A DNA stretch of 34,799 bases from Gammaproteobacteria bacterium. Lineage in GTDB: Bacteria; Pseudomonadota; Gammaproteobacteria; Eutrophobiales; Eutrophobiaceae. A program made the position numbers and the translations under genes. A model generated the notes under the pieces. The model was not told where the DNA came from and did no database searches. It worked only from the letters and a program-made list of their open reading frames with translations. Shown here in pieces: positions 8,496 through 17,501 of this stretch; within the stretch, counting starts at the first letter, position 1, and each line of letters begins with the position of its first letter. The stretch spans positions 1 to 34,799 of the forward strand of contig JAJRTU010000352.1 of NCBI GenBank assembly GCA_024278135.1, written 5' to 3'.

Positions 8496-9227
8496 TCAAC
8501 CCTGATCAACGGGACACTTGCCATGCGTTGTTCCGGCATCTGCACAACAGGATTTATGCCAGAAACAAAGTGATTCGCGCTTGTTGCCTGTACATGCCAG
8601 CATTATCTTCAGACCCTGTGCATAGAGGGTCTCGGCACTTGAAAAAAGCTCTTTCAGACTGCGCCCCGTGTCCTTGTTGTACGATTCAATATACCAGCGA
8701 CGTAACCGTTTCAATGCATGCAACTGCCGCGGGTCATTTTTCTCGTAATTGCGACGGTATAACCAGTACATCCTGTCATAGCTGTCGGCCACCTGTTTCC
8801 AGTTCTCCAGCTTGCTGTTACTTTCTATCAATAAATCAATAATGGGCAACTGCCTGGTGCTGTAGAGACCCTCGTTGACACGGACAATATGCAGGGCCCT
8901 TTGAATGACCCTTGAGGCATCTGCATAATTTTTCTGTTCCTGGAAAAGAAAACCAAGGCCAATCAGTTCAGGGACTATTTCATCATCGTATACTCCCCGA
9001 CTGGACTCGATTTGCGCAATACGTTGCTCGTACTCGGTCTGACTTCCACGTCTGCTGCCGGTAGCCCAGTTTTCTATTCCTTGCTGCAGTTGATCCCGGT
9101 TGTTTTCGGACTCGGAAAGACACGTGGCCTGCATCGACTCCACACCACGGGTATCTGCGGCTACTGCTGTTGACAACAACAAACTTGTGTAAAGCACTGC
9201 GACAACTGCATTTTCTTTATTCATCAT
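8496..9227 (-). CDS. Exported tetratricopeptide-repeat protein with Cys-rich tail
   Basis: The 243-aa protein has a signal peptide (about residues 1-24, AVAA) and a helical body with TPR-like pairs (ELIGLGFLFQEQKNYADASRVIQRALHI; IDLLIESNSKLENWKQVADSYDRMYWLYRRNY). The last 35 residues hold five cysteines (ACTG, LCFW, SCC, KCP), which could bind metal or form disulfides. The start is either of two adjacent ATGs just after AGG. TPR domains mediate protein-protein contacts; the partner is unknown. It lies in the minus-strand run between the hemerythrin-like gene and the exported unknown. Confidence 0.72.
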   Translation of the reverse strand: MMNKENAVVAVLYTSLLLSTAVAADTRGVESMQATCLSESENNRDQLQQGIENWATGSRRGSQTEYEQRIAQIESSRGVYDDEIVPELIGLGFLFQEQKNYADASRVIQRALHIVRVNEGLYSTRQLPIIDLLIESNSKLENWKQVADSYDRMYWLYRRNYEKNDPRQLHALKRLRRWYIESYNKDTGRSLKELFSSAETLYAQGLKIMLACTGNKRESLCFWHKSCCADAGTTHGKCPVDQG

Positions 9228-9277
9228 CCTGCTTCAAGCGGTATTACGCCGGTAATTGGTTAAGCAATAATCGCGAG

Positions 9278-9820
9278 TCAATTCCGGCCTTCAGAACAGC
9301 TCCTGATATTCTCCATTTCCTTTTCCAGGGTCTGCCTCCATTGTGCTGAGAATGTTTCCATTACTGCTGAGCGCCAGTATGTATCGGTTTGCCTGTCCAG
9401 TTCAATCAATAATGACTGTTCTTCTCTTTCCTGATGGTGTTCACACAGACCCTTGAAACTTTTTTCCCGATCCAGCAGATGAATGATGTTACGACGCATC
9501 TGCGAAGGATCCAAAGATTGCCCCATCAATTCATGCAGCCCCTCCTCTATCCTGCTGTAAAGCTCGCCTATCTTTTGATGTTCCTGCTGATATAAAGTTG
9601 CATTCCATTTCCCCGGCTGCTCGAGGCCGGCATATACCGGCAGCAGCACATCGTCTTCAAATTGTCTGTGCAGGGTATGACAGGATTCATAACTGTGGAG
9701 TATGCCGACTGCGTTTTGCAACTGACCCTGTATCAGAGCCTCCTGATGCAGCAGAAATATTTCATCCAGTTGTCGGTGACAGGCGCCAAGCTGCCCGGTC
9801 AGAGAAGGCTCTTTACTCAT
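9278..9820 (-). CDS. Hemerythrin-like (HHE) domain protein
   Basis: I place the start at the ATG at 9820 (MSKEPSLTG), because it overlaps the stop of the upstream membrane-protein gene in ATGAGTAA; the track start is 48 bp longer. The 180-aa product is all-helical with histidine/acid motifs of the HHE cation-binding family: CHRQLDEIF, HSYESCHTLHRQFEDDVLLPVY, EHQKIGELY and CEHHQEREEQSL. These suggest a non-haem di-iron site able to bind O2 or sense redox/NO. The partner is probably the membrane sensor encoded just upstream, with translational coupling implied by the 8-bp overlap. An iron-sensing or oxygen-sensing role is inferred. Confidence 0.8.
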   Translation of the reverse strand: MSKEPSLTGQLGACHRQLDEIFLLHQEALIQGQLQNAVGILHSYESCHTLHRQFEDDVLLPVYAGLEQPGKWNATLYQQEHQKIGELYSRIEEGLHELMGQSLDPSQMRRNIIHLLDREKSFKGLCEHHQEREEQSLLIELDRQTDTYWRSAVMETFSAQWRQTLEKEMENIRSCSEGRN

Positions 9821-10427
9821 ACTGCGCCTGATCCTGCCGCACTTTCCTGAGAGTAAAGAAATTGACAAAAAATATAATAAACATGGTTATTGAAAGCAAC
9901 AGGACGGCGGACTGACGTCGACTGACACTGACATGTTGCTCAATCGCTGCATCAAAAGAACCCAGGTCTACATAGACAGACAAAATACCAAATTGTTGAC
10001 CGCCATATTCGATGGCCTGTTCAAACTTGCGTATGCCGGGGCCGAACTTTATCGGGCGTTTCTGCCACTCGGTGACGACGTAACCATTGTCATCAAGAAC
10101 ATGCACGTAGGTGAATTCTGACCATCCCGCCACATACTGCTCAATTGTCGCTTTGGTCTTGACGGCGTCGCCGGTGACCACGGATTCGGCTATCAAGCCG
10201 GCAAACAGGCCGGTGGTTCGTTGCATATCATCGTGAATGGTGGCCAGCAGGTAGTCCGTATCCAGTTTCCGTGTCACTTCCCCTGAAAACCAGGTGCCGA
10301 ATACAATGCCGAGACATAATACAAGCGATAATTTCAGCCAAAATGGAATACTCATAAACTGATTTTTTAATTTTACAATAAAGTCCTCAGAACTTTCACG
10401 CCGCTTCGTTGCCGTTTGGCGGGCCAT
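9813..10427 (-). CDS. Membrane protein with periplasmic sensor domain, no output domain
   Basis: The start is taken at ATG 10427 (MARQTATKRR), which has GGAAGAG upstream; ATG 10355 (MSIPFWLKL) is an alternative, and the track start at 10466 seems too far inside the upstream gene. Two membrane helices (WLKLSLVLCLGIVFGTWF and SAVLLLSITMFIIFFVNFF) flank a periplasmic domain of about 125 residues. That domain resembles dCACHE/PAS-type sensors of histidine kinases: DDMQRTTGLFAGLIAESVVTGD, YVHVLDDNGYVVTEW, FGILSVYVDLG. The protein stops about 15 residues after the second helix, so no kinase, HAMP or cyclase follows. The hemerythrin-like protein encoded next may act as its cytoplasmic partner. Confidence 0.72.
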   Translation of the reverse strand: MARQTATKRRESSEDFIVKLKNQFMSIPFWLKLSLVLCLGIVFGTWFSGEVTRKLDTDYLLATIHDDMQRTTGLFAGLIAESVVTGDAVKTKATIEQYVAGWSEFTYVHVLDDNGYVVTEWQKRPIKFGPGIRKFEQAIEYGGQQFGILSVYVDLGSFDAAIEQHVSVSRRQSAVLLLSITMFIIFFVNFFTLRKVRQDQAQYE

Positions 10428-10821
10428 ACTGCTCTTCCAGGAAGCGTGCAAAGTTTCTGCACACATCAGACAGCGTAAATATACCCACCAGTCTTCCCTG
10501 TCTGGTCACCAGCGCCGAATCCAGATGTCCATCGGCCATGGTTTTCAATACTTTATTCAGACCTTCATTCAGATCGACAACATACTTCTGTGCTATGGGA
10601 ATATCACATAGTCTTTTTTTACTGCCATCACTTTCCTGTTGTAAATAGAAATGAATATCCCGCTTTGATATCACCCCCAGCAACTCATCCTTGTTCGTTA
10701 CCGGTAAGTGACCCAGTTGATGTTGTTGCAGGAATGCATTTGCATCATGTACGGTTTGATTGACATCAACTGAATAGGGGAACGCAGTCATTACCGATTT
10801 TATGGCCGGAATACGTCGCAT
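10396..10821 (-). CDS. Two-CBS-domain protein
   Basis: The 141-aa protein consists of a tandem CBS pair. CBS1 (about residues 7-60) shows SVMTAFPYSVDVNQTVHDANAFLQQHQLGHLPVTN followed by LLGVISKRDIHFYL; CBS2 (about 70-125) shows YVVDLNEGLNKVLKTMADGHLDSALVTRQGRLVGIFTLSDVCRNF. Such Bateman modules bind adenosyl nucleotides and act as energy or ligand sensors. It is the first gene of the minus-strand run, and its 3' end overlaps the start of the membrane-sensor gene by about 30 bp. A candidate -10 (TATACT, minus strand of 10897-10902) lies upstream. Confidence 0.88.
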   Translation of the reverse strand: MRRIPAIKSVMTAFPYSVDVNQTVHDANAFLQQHQLGHLPVTNKDELLGVISKRDIHFYLQQESDGSKKRLCDIPIAQKYVVDLNEGLNKVLKTMADGHLDSALVTRQGRLVGIFTLSDVCRNFARFLEEQYGPPNGNEAA

Positions 10822-10924
10822 AATCTTTCTCTGGAAAAACAGGTGTGAATTAAACTGCTTCGCGGTACCAATTTTATTATTTCTTCCACTGCGGCTAGTA
10901 TAGATGAAAAAGAAATGAGTCGCT

Positions 10925-11413
10925 TCAGCGGGGCGGGCTGTTCAGGCCCATAACTCTTCCCATCTGTTCAGGCGGCGCCAGCAGGTTGTGTATCGCCTGG
11001 ATATCTTCCAGTTTTTTTCGAAAAGACTTGGGCATAATACCGACGCGTCTTTCCTTCATATCCATATACAAACTGATGACTTCGTTCGTTGCCGCCAGAA
11101 ACCCTTCGGATTTATGGTGCATAAAGTGAAAGAAGTGAATACGTTTCCTGTCGAAACCCAGCAGTTGGGTCTTGATACAGACTTCGTCACCCAGACTTAC
11201 TTCCCGTTCATAGTTGACATGTATCTCGGCGGCAAAGGTCGAGGACTGATTCGACTCGCGAAACTGCTTCGTTATCCCGATGTAATCCAGAAAGGCATCT
11301 GTAGCATGATCAAAGATCAGAACATAGTAGGCCAGATTCATGTGACCGTTATAATCGATCCACTCGGCCTGCACTGTTTCGCTGTGCAACAACAGCGGCG
11401 CTTCAATCTCCAT
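10925..11413 (-). CDS. Hotdog-fold acyl-CoA thioesterase family protein
   Basis: The 162-aa protein opens with the 4HBT signature VQAEWIDYNGHMNLAYYVLIFDHATDAFLDYIG, where Asp in the DYNGHMN motif is the usual catalytic acid. It continues with FAAEIHVNYEREVSLGDEVCIKTQLLGFDRKRIHFFHFMHH. The pattern is closest to the thioesterases linked to carnitine/betaine metabolism (betainyl-CoA thioesterase type), but the neighbours give no support for that pathway, so the substrate is left open. It starts 3 bp after the dapB stop, strongly suggesting cotranscription with dapB. Confidence 0.85.
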   Translation of the reverse strand: MEIEAPLLLHSETVQAEWIDYNGHMNLAYYVLIFDHATDAFLDYIGITKQFRESNQSSTFAAEIHVNYEREVSLGDEVCIKTQLLGFDRKRIHFFHFMHHKSEGFLAATNEVISLYMDMKERRVGIMPKSFRKKLEDIQAIHNLLAPPEQMGRVMGLNSPPR

Positions 11414-11416
11414 GAT

Positions 11417-12217
11417 TCAGAGCCCCAGGACATCCTGCATGTCATACAGGCCATTTTCCTTTTCCATCAACCAGCGGGCCGCGCGCACGGCTCCGACTGC
11501 GAAGGTCTTTCGATTTGAAGCCCGGTGGGTGATCTCCACCCGTTCACCGGCACAGGCAAACATGACTGTATGTTCGCCAACGATGTCGCCGGCACGAATA
11601 GTCTCGAAGCCGATAGTCTTTTTATCCCGCACCGCGCCCAGTCCCTCGCGGCCGTAAACAGCACACTCCTTTAAATCGCGATCCAGTGTATCCGCAATAA
11701 TCTCACCCATACGCACGGCAGTACCGGAAGGGGCGTCTTTCTTCTGATTGTGATGGGCTTCGATAATTTCGATATCATTATCTTCACCGATAATTTTCGC
11801 CGCCATTTCGATTAGTTTAAAACACAGATTCACACCGATACTCATATTCGGTGCAAATACCAGGGCGCAATCCCTGCCGGCGGCCCGGATTTCATCTTTC
11901 TGGACATCGCTCAGGCCCGTGGTGCCAATCACCATCCGTTTGCCGGCTGCCTGACATGCCCTGAGATTATCCAGCGTGGCATCGGCAAAGGTAAAATCAA
12001 TCAATACATCGAAATCATCTATAACGGAACTGATATCAGCAACCATGCTCACATTTTGCCTGCCAATGCCCGCAACATCACCAACATCCATGCCTAACAC
12101 AGGCGATTCGGTATGCTCAACGCCCGCAGCAATGATGACACCTTCCGTATCGCGGCAAACTTCGAGGATAGTTCTTCCCATGCGCCCGGCAGCACCACAT
12201 ACACCTACTTTTACCAT
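11417..12217 (-). CDS. dapB: 4-hydroxy-tetrahydrodipicolinate reductase
   Basis: This cytoplasmic enzyme uses NAD(P)H to reduce hydroxy-tetrahydrodipicolinate in the diaminopimelate/lysine pathway. The 266-aa length is standard. Motifs include the dinucleotide-binding loop VCGAAGRMGRTI (residues 6-17), VIGTTGLSD, FAPNMSIGVN and the family signature IIEAHHNQKKDAPSGTA with catalytic His-His and Lys. The order dnaJ-dapB is common in gammaproteobacteria, though the usual carA/carB follow-on is replaced here by a thioesterase gene. The dnaJ terminator hairpin upstream implies that dapB has its own promoter in 12218-12305. Confidence 0.97.
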   Translation of the reverse strand: MVKVGVCGAAGRMGRTILEVCRDTEGVIIAAGVEHTESPVLGMDVGDVAGIGRQNVSMVADISSVIDDFDVLIDFTFADATLDNLRACQAAGKRMVIGTTGLSDVQKDEIRAAGRDCALVFAPNMSIGVNLCFKLIEMAAKIIGEDNDIEIIEAHHNQKKDAPSGTAVRMGEIIADTLDRDLKECAVYGREGLGAVRDKKTIGFETIRAGDIVGEHTVMFACAGERVEITHRASNRKTFAVGAVRAARWLMEKENGLYDMQDVLGL

Positions 12218-12305
12218 AAATTCAACCCTCGTGGATCACTGCGCCATTGTGCATTTTTATCGGCAAGAACGCCAATATGACATATCGGCAGTCAACAGTT
12301 GAACA

Positions 12306-12337
12306 CAAAAGTGAAAAACAAATTATTTTCACTTTTG
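12306..12337 (-). terminator. Hairpin after dnaJ
   Basis: A perfect 12-bp AT-rich stem, CAAAAGTGAAAA / TTTTCACTTTTG, with an 8-nt loop lies 10 bp past the dnaJ stop on the minus strand. The following T-tract is short (TGTGTT), so termination may be partial and allow some read-through into dapB. Confidence 0.7.
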
Positions 12338-12346
12338 CTTGCAGAT

Positions 12347-13471
12347 TTACTGGGTCATATTGTCAAAGAAGCTTTTCACACCATCCAGCCAGGACGAAGC
12401 ACGTGGACTGTGCTTTTTGCTGTCGTTGTGCATAGCCTGATCAAATTGCCTTAACAATTCTTTTTGTGTCTTGTTCAGATTAACCGGCGTTTCCACCACG
12501 ATACGGCAAAGCAGATCGCCTTTTGACGAACCCCGGACCGAACGCACTCCTTTGCCACGCAGGCGAAACATCTTGCCGCTTTGACTCTCTGCCGGGATTT
12601 TCAGCTTGACGCGACCATCGAGTGTGGGAACTTCAAATTCGCCACCCAGTGTGGCGGTGGCAAAACTGACAGGCACTTCGCAGTAAAGATCGGAATCGTC
12701 ACGAGTGAATATCGGATGTTCCTTGACGGCAACATCGACATAGAGATCTCCGGAGGGTCCGCGGTTCTGCCCCGCTTCACCTTCGCCGGACAGACGAATA
12801 CGATCTCCGGTATCGACGCAGGCGGGAACCTTAACCGAGATGGTCTTGTTGTCTCTGACCCGACCCTGCCCGCGACAGGATGGACAGGGATCCTTAATCA
12901 TCTTACCCGCACCGCGACACTGCGGACAGGTTTGTTGAACCGAGAAAAAGCCCTGTTGCATGCGTACCTGGCCAACACCGTTGCAGGTGGTGCATTTGAC
13001 CGGCGATGAGCCTTTTTTCGCGCCACTGCCATTACAGGCTGTACATTCGACCTGCTTGGGTACACGGATCTTGACGGTGGTACCGGCGACAGCTTCTTCC
13101 AGCGTCAGGCTTAACTCGTAACGCAGATCGGCGCCACGATAGACCCGCTCTCCACCACGGCCGCTACCGCCACCGAATATATCGCCGAAGACACTGTCGA
13201 AAATATCGCCGAAACCGGCAGCACCCGCTCCACCACCGATACTGTTGTCAACACCGGCATGACCAAACTGGTCATAGGCCGCACGTTTATGTGCATCTGA
13301 AAGGACATCATAGGCTTCCTTGGCAATCTTGAATTTCTCCTCTGCCTCCTCGTTGTCCGGGTTGCGATCAGGGTGGTGCTTCATCGCCAGGCGACGATAA
13401 GCCTTTTTTAATTCAGCTTCTGTGGCGTTTTTGGAAACACCCAGCACATCATAATAATCTTGTTTAGCCAT
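12347..13471 (-). CDS. dnaJ: Chaperone DnaJ (Hsp40)
   Basis: DnaJ stimulates DnaK ATPase and delivers substrates. The 374-aa protein has all type I parts: J-domain (residues 1-70) with the HPD motif in KHHPDRN, a Gly/Phe-rich linker ([13 protein letters not shown]...GGGSGRGG, about 75-108) and four zinc-finger repeats, [24 protein letters not shown] and CPSCRGQG (about 140-210). The C-terminal substrate-binding domains follow. The start [11 protein letters not shown] is canonical. It is the last gene of the hrcA-grpE-dnaK-dnaJ cluster, separated from dnaK by 151 bp containing a strong hairpin that may lower dnaJ expression relative to dnaK. Confidence 0.98.
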   Translation of the reverse strand: MAKQDYYDVLGVSKNATEAELKKAYRRLAMKHHPDRNPDNEEAEEKFKIAKEAYDVLSDAHKRAAYDQFGHAGVDNSIGGGAGAAGFGDIFDSVFGDIFGGGSGRGGERVYRGADLRYELSLTLEEAVAGTTVKIRVPKQVECTACNGSGAKKGSSPVKCTTCNGVGQVRMQQGFFSVQQTCPQCRGAGKMIKDPCPSCRGQGRVRDNKTISVKVPACVDTGDRIRLSGEGEAGQNRGPSGDLYVDVAVKEHPIFTRDDSDLYCEVPVSFATATLGGEFEVPTLDGRVKLKIPAESQSGKMFRLRGKGVRSVRGSSKGDLLCRIVVETPVNLNKTQKELLRQFDQAMHNDSKKHSPRASSWLDGVKSFFDNMTQ

Positions 13472-13499
13472 CCCTATTTACTTTCTCTTGTCACAAACA

Positions 13500-13532
13500 G
13501 GCCCGGCAAGAAATATCAATTTCTTCCGGGCC
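13500..13532 (-). terminator. Intercistronic hairpin between dnaK and dnaJ
   Basis: A 14-bp stem with a single bulge (GGCCCGG + AAGAAAT pairing with ATTTCTT + CCGGGCC around an ATCA loop) is followed on the minus strand by TGTTTGTG. It lies 91 bp after the dnaK stop. It looks like an attenuating terminator or an mRNA-stabilising structure in the dnaK-dnaJ transcript. Confidence 0.7.
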
Positions 13533-13622
13533 AGAATTTTCAATCCAGACTTTCGCGAAATCACGCGAAGCATACAAGTTTATAAAAGCAAGGACCTGTA
13601 TTCCTTCGTGCTTGAAGACGCC

Positions 13623-15557
13623 TTACTTCTTATCGTCATCGACCTCCTCAAACTCCGCATCAACGACATTATCGTCATTAGCGGTATCGGAAGGTTCAGC
13701 GGCACCCGCTTCCGGCCCGGCTGTCTCGGCCTGCTCACCTGTCTGGGCGTAGGCCCGCTCAGCCAGTTTACCCGCCACCTCTGTCAGCTTTTTGGTCTTC
13801 TCTTCAATGGCTTCCTTGTCATCGCCCTTGATCACCTCTTCCAGCTCGGCAATCGCGGCTTCAATATCCTTCTTTTCCTGCTCTTCCACTTTCTCACCGA
13901 GATCTTCCATAGACTTTTGACTGGCGTGAATCAACTGCTCGGCCATATTGCGGGTTTCCACCAGTTCCCTGGCCTTGCGATCTTCTTCGGCATGGGCCTC
14001 GGCATCCTTCACCATCTTATCCACTTCCTCATCGGACAAACCGCTGGAGGCCTTGATGATAATGGACTGTTCCTTGCCTGTAGCCTTGTCGGTGGCAGAC
14101 ACATTGAGTATGCCATTGGCATCGATATCGAAAGCAACTTCGATCTGCGGTATGCCCCGGCCTGCCGGTGGAATATCAGCCAGATCAAAACGCCCCAGCG
14201 ACTTGTTGCCACTGGCCATTTCCCGTTCACCCTGCAATACGTGGACAGTCACCGCCGTCTGGCCGTCTTCAGCAGTGGAAAACACCTGCTGTGCCTTGGT
14301 CGGGATGGTCGTGTTCTTTTCGATCAGCTTGGTCATGACTCCACCCAGCGTTTCTATACCCAGTGACAGCGGCGTAACATCCAGCAACAGCACATCCTTG
14401 ACATCGCCACCGAGCACTCCAGCCTGGATAGCCGCACCTGAAGCGACAGCCTCATCGGGATTAACATCCCGGCGCGGCTCCTTGTTGAAAAACTTCTGTA
14501 CGGTTTCCTGTACCTTCGGCATACGGGTCTGGCCGCCGACCAGGATCACATCGGTGATATCGGAAGTCGACAGACCGGCATCTTCCAGCGCAATCTTGCA
14601 CGGCTCGATGGTCCGGGTAATCAGCGAATCCACCAGAGATTCCAGTTTGGCGCGACTCAGCTTGATATTCATATGCTTCGGGCCGCTGGCATCTGCCGTC
14701 ACGTAGGGCAAATTGATATCCGTCTGCTGACTGGATGACAATTCAATCTTGGCCTTTTCCGCCGCTTCTTTCAGACGCTGCAGGGCCAGTGGATCATTGT
14801 GCAAATCGACAGCCTGCTCCTTTTTGAACTCCTCACAGAGGAAATCAATAATACGCAAATCAAAATCTTCACCACCGAGGAAAGTATCACCGTTAGTGGA
14901 CAGCACTTCGAACTGGTGCTCACCGTCGATCTCGGCGATTTCAATAATGGAAATATCAAAGGTACCACCGCCCAGGTCATAAACGGCGATCTTGGCATCG
15001 CCGTGTTTCTTGTCCATCCCGTAGGCCAGGGCCGCAGCGGTAGGCTCATTGATGATACGTTTTACTTCCAGCCCGGCAATACGACCGGCATCCTTGGTGG
15101 CCTGACGCTGGGAATCATTAAAATAAGCGGGTACTGTGATGACGGCCTCAGACACATCCTCACCGAGATAATCCTCCGCCGTTTGCTTCATTTTCTGTAA
15201 TACCCTGGCAGACACTTCCGGTGGTGCCATCTTCTTGCCCCGGGCCTCCACCCAGGCATCGCCATTATCGGCCTTGACGATGGTATAGGGCACCATGTGG
15301 ATATCTTTTTGTACGACATCGTCTTCAAAACGGCGCCCAATCAGGCGCTTGACGGCGAACAGGGTATTGGCCGGGTTGGTCACCGCCTGTCGTTTGGCGG
15401 ACATGCCCACCAGCACCTCGTCATCGTCAGAAAATGCCACGATGGAAGGTGTGGTTCGCCCACCCTCACTGTTTTCAATCACTTTTGCCTGGCCACCTTC
15501 CAGTACAGCCACACAAGAGTTGGTGGTGCCCAGGTCTATTCCAATTATTTTTCCCAT
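13623..15557 (-). CDS. dnaK: Chaperone DnaK (Hsp70)
   Basis: The ATP-dependent chaperone of 644 aa has the Hsp70 signatures: [13 protein letters not shown] at the N-terminus, [13 protein letters not shown] (about 195) and [14 protein letters not shown] (about 340). The substrate-binding domain ([14 protein letters not shown]), helical lid and acidic Gly/Ala-rich tail ending in DDKK complete it. It works with DnaJ and GrpE, both encoded alongside. A sigma-32-like promoter lies 67-93 bp upstream, so dnaK can be induced separately from grpE/hrcA. Confidence 0.99.
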   Translation of the reverse strand: MGKIIGIDLGTTNSCVAVLEGGQAKVIENSEGGRTTPSIVAFSDDDEVLVGMSAKRQAVTNPANTLFAVKRLIGRRFEDDVVQKDIHMVPYTIVKADNGDAWVEARGKKMAPPEVSARVLQKMKQTAEDYLGEDVSEAVITVPAYFNDSQRQATKDAGRIAGLEVKRIINEPTAAALAYGMDKKHGDAKIAVYDLGGGTFDISIIEIAEIDGEHQFEVLSTNGDTFLGGEDFDLRIIDFLCEEFKKEQAVDLHNDPLALQRLKEAAEKAKIELSSSQQTDINLPYVTADASGPKHMNIKLSRAKLESLVDSLITRTIEPCKIALEDAGLSTSDITDVILVGGQTRMPKVQETVQKFFNKEPRRDVNPDEAVASGAAIQAGVLGGDVKDVLLLDVTPLSLGIETLGGVMTKLIEKNTTIPTKAQQVFSTAEDGQTAVTVHVLQGEREMASGNKSLGRFDLADIPPAGRGIPQIEVAFDIDANGILNVSATDKATGKEQSIIIKASSGLSDEEVDKMVKDAEAHAEEDRKARELVETRNMAEQLIHASQKSMEDLGEKVEEQEKKDIEAAIAELEEVIKGDDKEAIEEKTKKLTEVAGKLAERAYAQTGEQAETAGPEAGAAEPSDTANDDNVVDAEFEEVDDDKK

Positions 15558-15623
15558 GCTTATTCTCCAGAAATACTCACTTTCACGATTACTTAAAATT
15601 AAAAACGTTATTGCTTACCCTAT

Positions 15624-15650
15624 ATTTGGGTGTCATTAGCAAAATTCAAG
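15624..15650 (-). promoter_or_regulatory. Sigma-32-like heat-shock promoter of dnaK
   Basis: On the minus strand, CTTGAA (15650-15645) is followed after 13 bp by ACCCAAAT (15631-15624). This fits the RpoH consensus CTTGAA-N13-17-CCCCATNT with 6 of 8 matches in the -10. It sits in the 157-bp grpE-dnaK gap, about 65 bp upstream of the dnaK ATG. Confidence 0.6.
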
Positions 15651-15714
15651 CCTGTTTCTCTCTTACATCTGTGTCGAATCGTGCAAAACCGGGCATTTGC
15701 ATTCGAGCTGGATC

Positions 15715-16293
15715 TTATTTGGCGACAATCACCATTGCCGGCCTGATCAGCCTGCCATTCAACATATAACCCTTCTGCAACACCGTGGCGACGGTACCGG
15801 GCTCGCTGCCCTCCACTTCCTGCATGGACACCGCCTCGTGTTTTTCCGGGTCAAATTTTTCACCCTCGGAATCCACTTCCTTTACGCCGAATTTATCCAT
15901 GACGTCGCGAAACATTTTCAGCGTCAGATCCATGCCCTCTTTCAGACTGCTGTGCTCATCGGCACTTTGTGCCGCACTGATGCCCAGTTCCATACTGTCC
16001 ATGACCGGTAACAGCCCATTGACAAATTTCTCCAGCGCATACTTATGGGCGTTTTCCACATCCCGCACGCTTCGCTTGCGCACATTATCCAGCTCTGCCT
16101 GGGCCCGAATGGCCTTGTCCAGACTCTCCTGCACCTGCTTTTTCAGTGCCTCCAGCTCCGATTGCAGGCTGTCCGAATCAGCGCTGCCCGGCTGATCCTC
16201 AGACTGTCCCTCTGCATCCATCGGCAGTAATTCACCCTCTACCGCCTGTTCTTCCGGCACGACTTTATTCTCACTTTGTTGCTTTGCTGCCAT
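15715..16293 (-). CDS. grpE: Nucleotide exchange factor GrpE
   Basis: GrpE releases ADP from DnaK. I prefer the ATG at 16293 (MAAKQQSENK), giving 192 aa; the track GTG start four codons earlier leaves no room for its ribosome binding site. The acidic disordered N-terminus (EEQAVEGELLPMDAEGQSEDQPG) precedes a long coiled coil with RAQAELDNVRKRSVRDVENAHKYALEKF. The C-terminal beta domain carries GVKEVDSEGEKFDPEKHEAVS and VATVLQKGYMLNGRLIRPAMVIVAK, the family signature. Located between hrcA and dnaK on the same strand. Confidence 0.97.
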   Translation of the reverse strand: MAAKQQSENKVVPEEQAVEGELLPMDAEGQSEDQPGSADSDSLQSELEALKKQVQESLDKAIRAQAELDNVRKRSVRDVENAHKYALEKFVNGLLPVMDSMELGISAAQSADEHSSLKEGMDLTLKMFRDVMDKFGVKEVDSEGEKFDPEKHEAVSMQEVEGSEPGTVATVLQKGYMLNGRLIRPAMVIVAK

Positions 16294-16377
16294 GGATATT
16301 TTCACCCTTCACGATTAGACAAAAAAATGCACTTGGACGTATAGACACGCCGCAGGCGCCAGAACCCTAGGTTGGGA

Positions 16378-17436
16378 TTAATTCAGGGAATTCAAGGCCG
16401 ATCCCAACATCCGTGCTGTAACATCCACTATCGGGATCACTTTTTCGTAATTCATCCTGGTTGGGCCTATCACGCCCAGTACACCAATGATCTCGCCGTC
16501 CACTTCATAGGGAGAGGTGACGACACTGCAATCATCAAACACCTCATAACCGGACTCTTCACCGATAAATATCTGCACACCATCGGCTTTGATGGCCTGT
16601 TCCAGCAGGTGCAGCACGTCTTTCTTCTGGTTAAAGGAATCAAACAGCTTTTTCAGCTTCTCAATATCGCAGAGTTCCGCCACATCCATCAGGTTTGTTT
16701 GTCCGGAAAGCACGTAATCCTTTCTTGTTTCCCCTTCCACAAAAGCTTTCTGCGCAATCTCAATCGCAGTTTGCATCAGCTGGTTGACATTCGCTTTCAT
16801 GCTTTCCAGTTCTTTCAGGATCTTCGCCCTGATCGTGGGTAAATCCTTGCCGGCGAAGACCTGGTTCAGAAAATTCGAGGCCTGCTGCAATTCCGCCGGG
16901 GTATAGTGTTTAGCCGTATGAATAATACGATTCTGTATCTCGTTATCACTGACCACCAGGATCACCAGCACCCGATTGTCTGACAAAGACACAAACTCCA
17001 CCTGTTTAAGAGCTTCCTGCTCCGTCCTGGGCAGCGTCACCACGCCAGCCAGTTTGGTTACATCAGACAAGGTCGACGATACCCTTTCCATCAGCGCATT
17101 CAGATTCTGTCCCGATTCCAGTTCATCCGCTATACGCTTGACTTCTTCCTTATCCAGCACACCGACACGCAACAGGGAATCGATAAAGAGGCGATAGCCT
17201 TTCACCGTGGGAACACGCCCGGCGGAGGTGTGTGCTGACTGGAGCAGACCCAGATCCTCCAGATCCGCCATCACATTACGGATTGTCGCCGGACTTAATG
17301 CCATTCTGCTGTCCCGGGCGAGCGTACGTGAACCCACCGGCTGTCCGTCCCGGATAAAATGTTCCACCAGGGCCTTAAACAGATACAGACTGCGTTCCGG
17401 AAGTTGTATTGAATCGCTTATGGAGCTTGTTGACAT
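16378..17436 (-). CDS. hrcA: Heat-inducible transcription repressor HrcA
   Basis: The 352-aa protein matches HrcA. An N-terminal winged helix carries FIRDGQPVGSRTLARDSRMALSPATIRNVMADLEDLGLL and the wing SAGRVPTVKGYRLFIDSLL; a GAF-like domain follows, with the dimer interface and end motif GVIGPTRMNYEKVIPIVDVTARML. HrcA normally represses dnaK and groE operons through the CIRCE element TTAGCACTC-N9-GAGTGCTAA. I found no CIRCE in the gaps around hrcA, grpE, dnaK or dnaJ, so its target may be elsewhere (for example groES-groEL). Divergent from nadK with 65 bp between the start codons. Confidence 0.97.
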   Translation of the reverse strand: MSTSSISDSIQLPERSLYLFKALVEHFIRDGQPVGSRTLARDSRMALSPATIRNVMADLEDLGLLQSAHTSAGRVPTVKGYRLFIDSLLRVGVLDKEEVKRIADELESGQNLNALMERVSSTLSDVTKLAGVVTLPRTEQEALKQVEFVSLSDNRVLVILVVSDNEIQNRIIHTAKHYTPAELQQASNFLNQVFAGKDLPTIRAKILKELESMKANVNQLMQTAIEIAQKAFVEGETRKDYVLSGQTNLMDVAELCDIEKLKKLFDSFNQKKDVLHLLEQAIKADGVQIFIGEESGYEVFDDCSVVTSPYEVDGEIIGVLGVIGPTRMNYEKVIPIVDVTARMLGSALNSLN

Positions 17437-17501
17437 ATTTCAATCTTCTTTATCTTGAAGGAGTACTAGTTTCAACCTCTTACTATCTATATTATCGTGA
17501 T

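Noticed and set aside
13488-14366. 292-aa plus-strand ORF antisense to dnaK
   Set aside because: Long antisense frames are common opposite dnaK because of its codon bias; no ribosome binding site or family similarity.
17437-17501. Possible CIRCE element between hrcA and nadK
   Set aside because: The region has only GAGTACTAG-like sequence and lacks the TTAGCACTC/GAGTGCTAA inverted repeat.
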